The position numbers and the translations under genes are program-made. DNA of 64,000 nucleotides from contig CALODL010000011.1 of the NCBI GenBank assembly GCA_942492115.1, positions 62,001 to 126,000 of the forward strand. Reading direction: 5' to 3'. The DNA is from CALODL01 sp942492115. Its GTDB lineage: Bacteria > Planctomycetota > Phycisphaerae > UBA1845 > CAIVHJ01. Positions 48,501 through 58,222 of this stretch are shown in pieces; positions within the stretch are counted from its first letter, which is position 1, and every line of letters begins with the position of its first letter. The notes below the pieces were generated by a model. The model searched no databases and was not told where the DNA came from. It saw nothing but the letters and a program-made list of their open reading frames with translations.

Positions 48501-50026
48501 TCGATGTCCCTGGCCATCCCGAACAACAGGTACACAGCGGTTTCTTCTGAGAAGCCGTCTGCTGCCAGAAGCATGTCGGGGACACCGTCGGCGTTGTAGT
48601 CCCCGCGGGAGTCCACCTGGCGACCGAGAGTGGTCGCTTCGACGATGCCGGGAACGGTGAAGCCCTCGTGCGGTTGCAGGTTGGTGAGGTCAATATCCAG
48701 AGCAGTCAAGCCGGGTCGACCAAACAGCACATAGATCTTCCCGGCCCATTCCAGGCCGTTGGAGGGAGCCTTGTAGGCGCCAACTACGATGTCCGCCAGA
48801 CCATCGGCGTTGACGTCGCCGGCCAAGGAGATCCCTCGACCGAAGTTTTCATCCCTTGGCCCGGGCAGTAGGGTCCAACGATCGTCTTCCAAGTTGCTGA
48901 GGGTGATGACCAGGGGCCCATCGAGACCATAGTCGGAACCTCCGCGCAGCAGCAGAATTGAACCGGCGCCGGAGTTTCCTGGAGAAGACGTGAACGGATC
49001 GCCCAGAACGAGATCATCGAATCCATCGCCGTCGAAATCACCATGTCCACCGGCGGCGTAGCCCAGATCGTTGAGTGGCGGTTGGTGCCCGTAAATGTCC
49101 GTTTCGATGAGAAACCCCTGGACAGCCTCGAGGTTGGCCAGCGTCATGACCCCGTCTCTGCCGACATCAGGACTCCCAAAGATCACTGCCGTCGCATAAT
49201 CGGGAGCCCCGACGACGAAATCGTCAATGCCATCACCATTGAAGTCCCCAGCAGAGGCTACACACTCGCCAGTGTCGCTGCCCGATGGTCCTTCGATGAC
49301 GAACCCGTTCGTTCCATCAAGCTCATCGACATGGAAGTCTCCATCTTTGCCTACTCCCTTGCCGCCAAAAATGGCGTAGACGCGATCTTCGAGCAGATTG
49401 CCAATCAATAGGTCAGGGCTGCCATCTGCATTGATGTCTCCAGCGCCGCCAATGCGCCGACCGTTGAAGATCGTACCGACGGCAGGCGGTGTGTGGATGG
49501 TGAATCCGTTGCTTCCATCTAAAGTGGCAGGATCGAATGAGCCGGTTGAGCCCAGGTTGGCAGCACCGAACAAGACATAGAATCTACCATCGTTCGTCGA
49601 GTCGCTTATTGATGCAATGAAGATGTCGTCAAGACCGTCACCGTTGATGTCACCAGGCCCGGCCACGCTGTAGCCGAAGATGCGATCGTCGGGCGTAGCA
49701 TGGATTACGAAACCGTTGGTGCCGTCGAGAGAATCCGGATCGAGGGAGTTGGCGTCTGTCAGGTTCGGGCTTCCGAAAACGACGTGAGCACGAGGCTCAT
49801 GATCGTCCTGATATGGAGCGCCCACAATAAAATCGTCGATACCGTCCCCATTAACATCACCGAGGTCGGCAACTGACGTACCAAACAGCCATTCGAGCCC
49901 GGGCAGGGTGACGCCATCCGCACCATCCAGGGAAGCCAGATCGACAACCGAGTCGTATGTTCCACACGGCGGTTCCCCCAGGGCGAGCATGCATATGGGC
50001 AGATACCATGCGATCCAAAGGGTCAT
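45527..50026 (-). CDS. large secreted FG-GAP / beta-helix / cohesin-like protein
   Basis: This 1499-residue protein has signal peptide M-T-L-W-I-A-W-Y-L-P-I-C-M-L-A-L-G. Seven or eight FG-GAP calcium blades (D-x-N-G-D-G-x-D-D-x-x-V-G-A-P) run to about 510. D-C-D-E-N-E-V-C-D-Y and D-C-N-S-N-Y-S-P-D-E-C follow, then a right-handed beta-helix (about 560-1200). Last come the Cys linker C-Q-W-W-F-C-S-G-G-G-C and a cohesin-like module (G-Y-Q-L-H-L, L-D-L-I-D-I, M-V-A-G-V-D) shared with the 991-residue protein. It is probably a surface adhesin or scaffold. GAGG precedes the ATG. Confidence 0.82.
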   Translation of the reverse strand: MTLWIAWYLPICMLALGEPPCGTYDSVVDLASLDGADGVTLPGLEWLFGTSVADLGDVNGDGIDDFIVGAPYQDDHEPRAHVVFGSPNLTDANSLDPDSLDGTNGFVIHATPDDRIFGYSVAGPGDINGDGLDDIFIASISDSTNDGRFYVLFGAANLGSTGSFDPATLDGSNGFTIHTPPAVGTIFNGRRIGGAGDINADGSPDLLIGNLLEDRVYAIFGGKGVGKDGDFHVDELDGTNGFVIEGPSGSDTGECVASAGDFNGDGIDDFVVGAPDYATAVIFGSPDVGRDGVMTLANLEAVQGFLIETDIYGHQPPLNDLGYAAGGHGDFDGDGFDDLVLGDPFTSSPGNSGAGSILLLRGGSDYGLDGPLVITLSNLEDDRWTLLPGPRDENFGRGISLAGDVNADGLADIVVGAYKAPSNGLEWAGKIYVLFGRPGLTALDIDLTNLQPHEGFTVPGIVEATTLGRQVDSRGDYNADGVPDMLLAADGFSEETAVYLLFGMARDIDCDENEVCDYLDVAGGASDCNSNYSPDECDVTNGLSLDRNNNRVPDECETVVHYVKADAAGAGDGSSWKDAYTGLQEAIDAATVLDQVWVAAGAYAATHDTDAAAFSLRSNIGIYGGFAGNEATLQERAGLFEDTILTGEGRHRVVDALFLPSTSVLDGFAIRDGHHGSVLVLMAGSPIVRNSFFESGCPAIEALHSRAVIDTCNIRHSHPGLRATGGRPTVVDTRFECHMAIIAEDAQCYGERILFEDCVGNDSHPGIHALRSELSISDSTFSYEVRDSVILEESTASFQGCAFVGNRKRAIEAKLSEAAFSKCTFTGHVEQASTYVCLDESTGQFDECGFLNNSRSVIFAQRGSTVALKGCTIQDNLVDHVSDSVISLDESIGLIDGCLFQNNAGKALLASHSELTVEGCVFEHNDFALKSIPSQATVRNTVFRNNADTAELTGTVEYCQFLNNQPSFGTLVIESGTVRHSEFIGNRAIGFAGLLCGSGPVDIHDCIMADNEGLALLRSTAPTTRIESCRIIGNRSVAWTMVTNALVMTNTLLAGNSAEQNSAFRAASATITSSTIANNIGTTQGAILSSPLTIDDSIIWGNEPELLANQANPTVSYSTIQEEIPGMAVIHLDPVFEDPDGPDNDPDTWQDNDYRLSASSPCIDTGNPGTIPRKGMTDVDGLPRLVDGDGDRIEVIDMGAFEYQAMCSSFDSCADVDEDGITDDACQWWFCSGGGCHAVERVFGDLGGPFGRCSPDGVADGQDHFHALNCFKNTSTDEVSPYSCEQNAPASYNIDVSGPDQPCAPDGRCDGHDMFAVLDAFSRQSPCSCSGGPAPAMPGKSVTGTAQFSVIPSARVVSPGDVVSIDVFVQTGAPLRGYQLHLDSSAGRAGSLDLIDISINQAESPFLQHDWSAFNIATGQMVAGVDSGARAAHEMSYLATFTYLASPRAAGQFLIDLLANDKEAHRTYLFPENISEEVVGGVSSPVVIEVLASQPGRRR

Positions 50027-50426
50027 TGTGAGCGGTCCTCAATAGAGATGCTGATCGGCCGTGTTCGGGGTGTCACATGTGACGCTTCGAGCATCCAAGT
50101 CCCCTCTGTCACATTGTACCGAGCCATGTCCTAATCGACCAACAGCTGTTGCGGGACGGGGACTGATGTGCTCGTGGCCCGCAGGGAGTGCCAATCGCAC
50201 CGCTATCTATCAGCTTCGGCACGGTCACCTTGACAGGGCAAAGGCACACGGAGTACGAGAAGGGGTTCCAAGAGGGCTTCAGTCAGGCAGCTTGGGGCAG
50301 ATGCACAGGAAGGACACGCAGCCGGCCGGATAGCCCCGCTGGCTGATTCCTCGTACTTTAGTCGGAGTCGTATGCGTGATCATCCAGTCATCGCCGCAAC
50401 TGAGGCCGCGGTGGAGAATAGCGCTC
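50027..50426. other. upstream region of the large secreted gene
   Basis: These 400 bases lie between the start at 50026 and the small pseudogene at 50427. They hold the diverged repeat (50082-50178) and no gene or promoter that I can defend. Confidence 0.5.
50082..50178. repeat. diverged repeat, copy 2
   Basis: Partner of 45115-45210. Its minus-strand reading (M-S-T-S-V-P-V-P-Q-Q-L-L-V-D) is interrupted by a stop. Confidence 0.5.
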
Positions 50427-50667
50427 ATGTCCGACAAAGCATGCCTCCTCTGCGGTGAATACGCCAAGAAAGACGGGTTACCAAAATACCATACCATTGT
50501 TAAAAACCAGCTGCGCGAAGCCCGTGGTTTACACCTGCAGCAAGTCAGACTTCAAAGCCCGGCACTTCGATGTAAGCCAGATTCTGATGGTTGTGTGGGA
50601 GTCACCAGAGGATCTCGCTACTCGTCTTCGTGACCACATCAGAGGGACGATCGGCGAAGGCCCATAG
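50427..50667 (+). pseudogene. frameshifted small Cys-motif protein
   Basis: M-S-D-K-A-C-L-L-C-G-E-Y-A-K-K-D-G-L-P in one frame is continued in another by K-P-V-V-Y-T-C-S-K-S-D-F-K-A-R-H-F and W-E-S-P-E-D-L-A. The shift falls near 50518 in CTGCGCGAAG. C-x-x-C at the start and a later lone Cys suggest a small zinc-binding protein. No family recognised. Confidence 0.45.
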
Positions 50668-50935
50668 TCGACGTCGATGGTTAAGCCTGAGCCACTCCAG
50701 ATGAACGGCATACGGCAGGCGCATATGCGCAGGTTTTCAGGGGAATCGACGAACTCGATCCGCTCGGATCACGGCGGTACGATGCCATATTGTGGTCGAC
50801 GATCTCACAACGCCACGGCCCTCGACGGCATTCTTCGACACATGCGGTGTCCGCGATAGCACGGGCGTACTCGTGCGCTGTGAACAGGCGGATCGTACTC
50901 GTTGGGCACGCGGGCCTGATCGGGCTGCGGCCGAT

Positions 50936-51157
50936 TCAGCCCAGTATCATTCGCTCGATCTCGGCGATGTCTGGGCTGCCGTCGAGGCTCCGCGCCCGCT
51001 CGTGCGGCGGCTTGTTGAAAAACTCGCCGAGAGAAGTTCGCACGATCTCGCTTACTGAGCGCCCGAGGCGGTCACCCTCTCGTCGCAGCAGCGCGTCGAA
51101 GGTTTGTGTAATACGCAATTCCCTGCGGACGCTGTGAGGTTCACTGGTCAGGTTCAT
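50936..51157 (-). CDS. ribbon-helix-helix-like small DNA-binding protein
   Basis: This 73-residue protein has R-R-E-L-R-I-T-Q-T-F-D-A-L-L-R-R-E-G as a strand-helix start and R-S-V-S-E-I-V-R-T-S-L-G-E-F-F as the second helix, the pattern of CopG/RHH antitoxins and plasmid regulators. The ATG at 51157 is preferred over a TTG three codons earlier. No toxin gene is evident downstream, so it may be an orphan antitoxin or an element regulator. Confidence 0.5.
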   Translation of the reverse strand: MNLTSEPHSVRRELRITQTFDALLRREGDRLGRSVSEIVRTSLGEFFNKPPHERARSLDGSPDIAEIERMILG

Positions 51158-51410
51158 ACGGTTCAATTGTACGGATGCAACTCAGCTCGAGCAACAAAAT
51201 ATGTTGGGGCTCTTGGTGCTCATTGCGTCCGGGCAAAACATTTAACAGTCCCGGCATGCGTTGAGTGCCTATCCAAACTTATCACCGCCCCATGAATCCC
51301 CGATAATCGTGGACTGCCAGGTCGGCGGTAGGCCACCGCTATGCGGATCGGAAGGAGCTGATGTACCTATCCATAGCTCCATCCGATCCCGACCTTCAGA
51401 TAGGTAATTC

Positions 51411-52106
51411 ATGCTTGAAGAACTCAGCACCACTCATTCGCACCACTCAGGTCCTACCTTCACCACGGTTCACCAAGACCTTGTTGCCATCGCGGACTTT
51501 GTTTGGATCTACATCGATCACCTCGAAAACCTCAGTCGGTATCTAATATCCAAAAAAAACCTGGGAAGTCGTAGGGTCGCGGAGGAGCGAAAAGGCCAGT
51601 TCAGAAAGAGCAAGGCGATGTGGATAGAACTCGTCAATCGCCACCTTACTCGACTTCAGAGCATTGGGATCGACACACCTCTACTGCTGCGAGTCTTGAG
51701 TGACGAGGAGCATCCAAGTCGCCAACTTAGGGACGCGGGGTTCATCGTCAGGCTCCAAGCATGTCATCGAACACTCTTGGACGATATTTCAAAGGCAAGA
51801 ATGGTGGAAGCCCATGGCCTTTCTCTTGACGAGAACACTGAATCGGCATCCTATAACGGCCAACGCCTAGAGATTAAGTCCGGGGCTCAGTTTGGGGTAC
51901 TGAAGCGTCTTCATCAAGACCTGGAAAGCGTAGTCTCCTACAGCGAACTCGATGAGGGCAGACCTTGCACCAGCGCATCTCCTGCTCTACGGGTCGCGGT
52001 CTCACAAATCAGGACGGCGCTGAAGAAGGTCTCGGTGCCGTTCTCGATCACGACCGCAACGGGCCAAGGGTACAAGCTGTTTCGAGAACCGATTAACACC
52101 GATTAA
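51411..52106 (+). CDS. regulator with C-terminal OmpR/PhoB-type winged helix
   Basis: This 231-residue protein has an N-terminal helical domain of about 140 residues with no recognised family. The C-terminal region (Y-N-G-Q-R-L-E-I-K-S-G-A-Q-F-G-V-L, then V-S-Y-S-E-L and A-V-S-Q-I-R-T-A-L-K-K...G-Q-G-Y-K-L) fits the OmpR/PhoB DNA-binding fold with its G-x-G-Y wing. It lacks a receiver domain, so input is not by phosphorelay. It sits directly before the replication genes and may control them. Confidence 0.65.
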   Translation: MLEELSTTHSHHSGPTFTTVHQDLVAIADFVWIYIDHLENLSRYLISKKNLGSRRVAEERKGQFRKSKAMWIELVNRHLTRLQSIGIDTPLLLRVLSDEEHPSRQLRDAGFIVRLQACHRTLLDDISKARMVEAHGLSLDENTESASYNGQRLEIKSGAQFGVLKRLHQDLESVVSYSELDEGRPCTSASPALRVAVSQIRTALKKVSVPFSITTATGQGYKLFREPINTD

Positions 52107-52213
52107 CAATTCGATTAACCTTTTCCGCCAGCCTGCCTGATACGCTCCTTCTAGCGTGAGCAACGCATGCTGTTCATCGCCCTGCCGGGTGATGCAGCGC
52201 GATCGCAACCTAC

Positions 52214-52252
52214 AAAAAAAGCCCGCCGGACGCATGTAACGTGCCGACGGGC
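52214..52252 (-). terminator. rho-independent terminator on the minus strand
   Basis: The minus-strand RNA forms a GC-rich hairpin (GCCCGTCGGCACG pairing with CGTCCGGCGGGC, with small mismatches) followed by seven U. No minus-strand gene ends here; it sits 15 bases upstream of the plus-strand initiator-like gene. Confidence 0.6.
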
Positions 52253-52266
52253 AGGAATTAGATCAC

Positions 52267-52887
52267 ATGGCAGTATACGCGCAACCGGTCAACATTTCAA
52301 CCACATCATCTTCACTGAATCCACCGCGGGATCCGTTCTTGCGTGCCATTTGGCTCATTGGCCAGGAGGCCGACCTTACGTACCAAGAAGGGCGAGCCAT
52401 GCTGGCGCTGTGGCGATACCTCGGCGCCGACAAGAAACAAATAGGCGCAGCCTTACTCGGTCAGCTACTCGGCGTATCCACCAGTCGGGCGGGCGACATC
52501 TTCTCATCGCTCCAGCGGAAAGGCTACATAGCGTCCAACGGAAAATACCTCAAGGGTGGTGGGAATAACCGCCGGGCGACGCGTCGACTCACAGGAAAGC
52601 TGAAGCTCCCACAGATGACAAAGCCGTCGGGAAATCCAGACGGCCAGGCCGCGCAACCCCGTCGGGAAAACCAGACGGGTCCCTCAGTAAAGCCGTCCGG
52701 TTTTCGGGGGTCAGAGCCGTCTGGATTTCGGGGCACAGACCTAGGGGTCAGACAAGCGGCACCCCTTGGGGCCCGTAGTGGTTCCCAGGGGTCCGGGGAA
52801 TCTGGGGGCCAGCGCCTCATCTCAATCTCAGAGTTGCTTCGCCCCCATGCTGACGCCGGTGTGGCAGAGGCTGGAGGCGCGGAATGA
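52267..52887 (+). CDS. replication-initiator-like winged-helix protein
   Basis: This 206-residue protein has an N-terminal domain (D-L-T-Y-Q-E-G-R-A-M-L-A-L-W-R-Y-L, then A-A-L-L-G-Q-L-L-G-V-S-T-S-R-A-G) that fits a winged helix-turn-helix like those of phage O-type initiators. The rest is a Gly/Ser/Pro/Gln-rich linker with a short C-terminal helix, as in proteins that load a helicase. Its stop overlaps the primase-helicase start (ATGA). Origin binding is inferred from the domain and the neighbour. Confidence 0.6.
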   Translation: MAVYAQPVNISTTSSSLNPPRDPFLRAIWLIGQEADLTYQEGRAMLALWRYLGADKKQIGAALLGQLLGVSTSRAGDIFSSLQRKGYIASNGKYLKGGGNNRRATRRLTGKLKLPQMTKPSGNPDGQAAQPRRENQTGPSVKPSGFRGSEPSGFRGTDLGVRQAAPLGARSGSQGSGESGGQRLISISELLRPHADAGVAEAGGAE

Positions 52888-54863
52888 GCCTCGATGAACT
52901 CAAAGCCAGCAAGCAGGCGCTGATCGGCGAATTAATGGCCGCCGGCGCGAAGATCGGTAGCAATGGGAAAACCGTGTGGTGCCCGTTCCACGCCAGCGGC
53001 GGTCACACCCATGAGAAATCGCCGAGCGGATCGATCCACGAACACCAAGGGGCGTTTCAGTACACGTGTCACGGAGGTGGAACATGCGGGTGGAATGACG
53101 GCAAGATCACGGGGGATGTGATTGCTGTTACGATGGCCTATCGCAAGATGACCTTCGCTGAAGCGCTCGCGCATCACGGTGTCGAGAACAGAGGCGTCGT
53201 CAATCGGTCGCCCACTCCTTCGTCAGACGATGCGGGCACCGCTGCGCCCGGTTCTGATCCTGAGGAGATTAAGCAAGCCGAGGAGGCCGCCGCGCTGGGA
53301 GCACGTCAACTTCTCGATGACGGTGAGGCCCTGAATGACCTCTGGAAGTCGCGCGCAATCAGCCGCGATTCCGTGGAACAACTGGGCCTGGGCATCGCTG
53401 GTCAGCCAGACCGCTTGTACGTAACGATGCCTGTTCGGGACGTGGATGGCACATTCGTGGGGATTAAGTCTCACGCTCTGAACGGGCAGACCCCGAAGTC
53501 GTGGTGGAGGCCCAGGGGAGTTTCCAGCGCACAGTGCTTCCCTTTGGATTCTGGGGAGGATGGGATCGTTTTTCTGTGTCCGGGCGAGTTGAAGGCTGCG
53601 GCGGTGCATTCACTGAACTTGCCAGTGGTCGGAATCACAGCAGGCGAGAGTGCTGACCTACCTGCGTGGATCGTTGCAAAGCTCGCCGGTCGCAAGGTCG
53701 CGCTCCCCGCCGATGACGACACCGCAGGCAAAGCGTGGGGAGAGCGGATACAGGACCAGCTCAAGGACAGTGACGCCCGCGTAATCGATCTGGGCTTTGA
53801 CACCGCCACTGGTACCAATGACATCGGCGACTGGCTCGTTCGTGAACTGGTGACAAGGAACAGGCCGCCAGAGGAAGTGCGCCAGGAGCTTCTTGCGGCG
53901 TTCAACGCAGCTCAACTTGCGCCCCATTGGGCTTCGTTCTCCTTCCGTGGGATTCTGCGGACCGCTGAGGCGTTCAAGCCCACGACGTCCATCGTCACTG
54001 GCCTGCAGCCCATAGACGACATGCTCGGCGGTGGACTCAGGACCGGCGGAGTTCACCTCATGGTCGGACGGCCAGGAGACGGGAAGACACAAACTGTTGC
54101 CCAAATCGCAAACAACGTGGCTGATCAAGGAGTGCCGACGGCTGTCTTCACGCTTGAGTTGAGCCGTTTTGAATTCGCCAGACTGATGGTGGCTCAACGT
54201 CTCAAAGTGCGGCGCAGTGTGCTTGATTATGGGAAAGTGGATGAGCAGCAAGCCTTGCAACTGAAAGCACTATCTGGGGCTGAGCGAGACTTATTTATCC
54301 TCGATGACGATCGATGGAAAGGTGCTCTTGATCGAGAGGCACTTGCTGAGCACATCGCCCGTGGCGTCAAGAGATTCCACTGGCGGCTGGTCATCCTCGA
54401 CTACCTGGGCCTGCTGGCTCTGCCATCGGAAGAAAGTGACCAGTTCCAGGGGGACATGCGTAACAGTTCAGCCCTGAAGAGGATCGCTCGTCAGCACGAC
54501 ATCGCCATATTGGCAGTATCTGCTGTTCGGAAGCCGAAGCACGACAGCGACGGAGTTGAACTGAGTGATGTTCTTGGCGCGGGCCGATTAGTTTACGACG
54601 CGGTATCGGTCATGCATGTAGCGTGCAGTCAGAGTACGCAGGAGGGTGCGCAGATGCAGGTGCGATGCCTCAAATCGAGGTTCAGCGCAACTAGCGATGA
54701 GGCCATCACGCTCGCCTGGGATCCTGCATGTGGTTCAGTTGGAGGCGGCGATCGTAACGAGAGTACCATTCGGAGGCCGTCGGTTAGCAGAGATCGTGGT
54801 CCGGCTACGGAGAATCAGCAAAGTCACCCGCAAGGGGGCAATGTTACGGAGGCAGCACAATGA
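52884..54863 (+). CDS. primase-helicase (CHC2 zinc finger, TOPRIM-like, DnaB-type ATPase)
   Basis: This 659-residue protein resembles T7 gp4/Twinkle. A zinc finger with Cys33, His36, Cys62 and Cys68 is followed by a TOPRIM-like region (L-C-P-G-E-L-K-A-A-A...L-P-A-D-D-D-T-A-G-K-A-W). The RecA-like helicase core has Walker A G-R-P-G-D-G-K-T (about 395-402) and Walker B L-V-I-L-D-Y-L-G-L-L. The last 40 residues are disordered. It would prime and unwind element DNA, implying replication after excision. It overlaps both neighbours by 4 bases. Confidence 0.85.
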   Translation: MSLDELKASKQALIGELMAAGAKIGSNGKTVWCPFHASGGHTHEKSPSGSIHEHQGAFQYTCHGGGTCGWNDGKITGDVIAVTMAYRKMTFAEALAHHGVENRGVVNRSPTPSSDDAGTAAPGSDPEEIKQAEEAAALGARQLLDDGEALNDLWKSRAISRDSVEQLGLGIAGQPDRLYVTMPVRDVDGTFVGIKSHALNGQTPKSWWRPRGVSSAQCFPLDSGEDGIVFLCPGELKAAAVHSLNLPVVGITAGESADLPAWIVAKLAGRKVALPADDDTAGKAWGERIQDQLKDSDARVIDLGFDTATGTNDIGDWLVRELVTRNRPPEEVRQELLAAFNAAQLAPHWASFSFRGILRTAEAFKPTTSIVTGLQPIDDMLGGGLRTGGVHLMVGRPGDGKTQTVAQIANNVADQGVPTAVFTLELSRFEFARLMVAQRLKVRRSVLDYGKVDEQQALQLKALSGAERDLFILDDDRWKGALDREALAEHIARGVKRFHWRLVILDYLGLLALPSEESDQFQGDMRNSSALKRIARQHDIAILAVSAVRKPKHDSDGVELSDVLGAGRLVYDAVSVMHVACSQSTQEGAQMQVRCLKSRFSATSDEAITLAWDPACGSVGGGDRNESTIRRPSVSRDRGPATENQQSHPQGGNVTEAAQ

Positions 54864-55093
54864 ACTCAGGTGCCTCGCGGGAACAAGTGGACATTCACGA
54901 TCGCCCTGAGCCACTGGCATATACCGCCAGGCAGGCCGCGGCGGCGCTGAACATTAGCGAACGCCTGTTATGGAGAATGACAAACGCAGGCCACGTACCG
55001 CACGTCCGCATCGGGCGGGCGCTAAGGTACCCGGTAGGCGTGCTGGAAGATTGGCTGCGCGAGCAGGCAGCAGCTGAAGGATGGCTTGGGTGA
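54860..55093 (+). CDS. excisionase/AlpA-like helix-turn-helix protein
   Basis: In this 77-residue protein, Y-T-A-R-Q-A-A-A-A-L-N-I-S-E-R-L-L-W-R is the MerR/HTH_17 helix-turn-helix of excisionases. H-V-R-I-G-R-A-L-R-Y-P-V-G-V-L-E-D-W-L follows as the wing and last helix. It overlaps the primase-helicase stop (ATGA). Position before the integrase supports a role as recombination directionality factor. Confidence 0.75.
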   Translation: MNSGASREQVDIHDRPEPLAYTARQAAAALNISERLLWRMTNAGHVPHVRIGRALRYPVGVLEDWLREQAAAEGWLG

Positions 55094-55215
55094 GGTGGTA
55101 TCCATTGGGACGAGGCGGGGGTCTGGGAACGCTTGGCCTCCGAGTGCCAAGATGAACGCGAAAACTAACGACATATCTTGCGCGATGCAGGATCCTGCGG
55201 TATGTTGAGGGTGAT

Positions 55216-55422
55216 ATGATGCAAAGTTCGTTTCGACAGATTCTTCAGCGTGAGATCAAGAGACGTGGCCTCAGTGGCTACAAACTAGCAAAGCTCATCG
55301 GGCCCAAAGTCGCATCGACGAGGCTCATCCAGGCGTACCTCGCCGGTGAGTGTGACATGACGGGCGAGCGCCTCGCGCAGATCGCTGATGTCCTCGGACT
55401 GGAACTGCGACAACGACAATAA
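55216..55422 (+). CDS. XRE-like helix-turn-helix regulator
   Basis: In this 68-residue protein, S-G-Y-K-L-A-K-L-I-G...S-T-R-L-I-Q-A-Y-L-A-G-E, then L-A-Q-I-A-D-V-L-G-L-E-L, is the Cro/C1-type fold. GAGGGTGAT precedes the ATG. It ends 13 bases before the integrase start, so it may share its transcript and act as element repressor. Confidence 0.75.
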   Translation: MMQSSFRQILQREIKRRGLSGYKLAKLIGPKVASTRLIQAYLAGECDMTGERLAQIADVLGLELRQRQ

Positions 55423-55435
55423 GGGAGTGTTCAAG

Positions 55436-56992
<1,557 letters not shown>

Positions 56993-57222
56993 CGTGCCAT
57001 TATAAGGGGTCAAGCCCGTCCCGCAATCCCGCCCAAGTGAACAGGCGAGCGGTAGGGACGTCGGCGGTTGCAGCGGATGCTGTGGCTGGCGGTGAGATCC
57101 AGTCGCGATGTCCAGGCTTCAAGGTGCCAGCCAGGGGTGCAGGATCGAGTACGTGCCGATGCGGGGGGGGGCGCGTGGTGTGTTGGTTGTCGGTACCGTG
57201 CACGAGTATCCGGCGCCCCGCG

Positions 57223-58209
57223 TCAGGACGGCGATTGGCGCGGCTTTGCGGGCAACGTCACGGAGAACGACTGGTTCACGAGTCGTCCAACGACGAAGTG
57301 TTCAGAGTGGTCGGGCCAATGCAGGTCGAGTGACTTGTTTGCGGGCGTGTATTCTGCGGTGTAGAGCGTCCCGCTGGCTTTGGCGTAGTCATGCCGCCAT
57401 ATTGGAGGCTCCAGGAAGGCCTGGCGGATGTCCGCGAGCGCGTGGGGTTGCCGAAGCAGGGACTCGGCCCGGTCCAGTCGGCGACCGCTCTCCGTAGAGC
57501 GCGCATAGGCGGCCCATTCGATCGCGCCCTGGTGGTTGGATGACGCCCGCCGGGTCACGAACGACGCCGGGCGGTCCGGGCCGAGAAACGCGGTAACGAA
57601 TTCGCCGGACCGATCCAGCACGACGAACGTGTACGGCATGTACACGGGCACGCGCTCCAGAACATCTCGCGCCGCGCTCAACGTTGCACAGGTCTCCAGC
57701 ACGTAGCGGCATATCAACGGCGCTGCGAACCCGTGCCCGACGACATTGCGGCCACCGAATGCGAGTGCAATCGTCAGCCCGTGCTCATTGATGCCGTCCA
57801 GGGCACCCCACAGGCAGTCGGCCATGACCAGGGTGTCCGTGCCATTCCATCGGCTGGACAGGATGAGACCATCAAAGAGTCGCGGGTGGTGATCATAGGT
57901 GCGCAGGAGGCGCGGCCCGGCAGCCGAGTCAAAAACCAGCTGAGTGCATGCGCGCACGATGCGCGGCGGATCATAGAGGGTTAGAAACCGCGCAATTTCG
58001 TCAGTCCCGCCGAAACGGGTATGCAGGCGCTCGCAGAGGCTTGCGATGTCCGGCATATGCTCGCGAAGTTGTTGTACGCAGCGCTGGGTGTCGTTGTGGA
58101 TCGTTGACTTACTCATCCAACGCCGATACGCGGGCCAGTATTCTTCGAAGACGAGCTCGAGCGCTGTGCCCGACGGTTCATCCGAGATGGCTTGAAAGTC
58201 GAGCTCCAT
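57223..58209 (-). CDS. C45/acyltransferase-like NTN hydrolase
   Basis: This 328-residue protein has V-R-A-C-T-Q with Cys88 as likely nucleophile, R-T-Y-D-H-H-P, C-L-W-G-A-L-D-G-I-N-E-H-G-L and A-F-G-G. These are hallmarks of the C45 family (isopenicillin-N acyltransferase, carcinine hydrolase). Such enzymes form or break amide bonds after autocleavage before the Cys. Residues 1-85 would be the pro-segment. It is the last cistron of the five-gene operon, 13 bases after the ATP-grasp gene. The substrate is unknown, perhaps an acylated polyamine or peptide made by the preceding enzymes. Confidence 0.78.
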   Translation of the reverse strand: MELDFQAISDEPSGTALELVFEEYWPAYRRWMSKSTIHNDTQRCVQQLREHMPDIASLCERLHTRFGGTDEIARFLTLYDPPRIVRACTQLVFDSAAGPRLLRTYDHHPRLFDGLILSSRWNGTDTLVMADCLWGALDGINEHGLTIALAFGGRNVVGHGFAAPLICRYVLETCATLSAARDVLERVPVYMPYTFVVLDRSGEFVTAFLGPDRPASFVTRRASSNHQGAIEWAAYARSTESGRRLDRAESLLRQPHALADIRQAFLEPPIWRHDYAKASGTLYTAEYTPANKSLDLHWPDHSEHFVVGRLVNQSFSVTLPAKPRQSPS

Positions 58210-58222
58210 GGTGTCTGATGGT

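Noticed and set aside
50668..50935. Toxin partner for the ribbon-helix-helix protein
   Set aside because: Frames downstream lack PIN, RelE or other toxin motifs.
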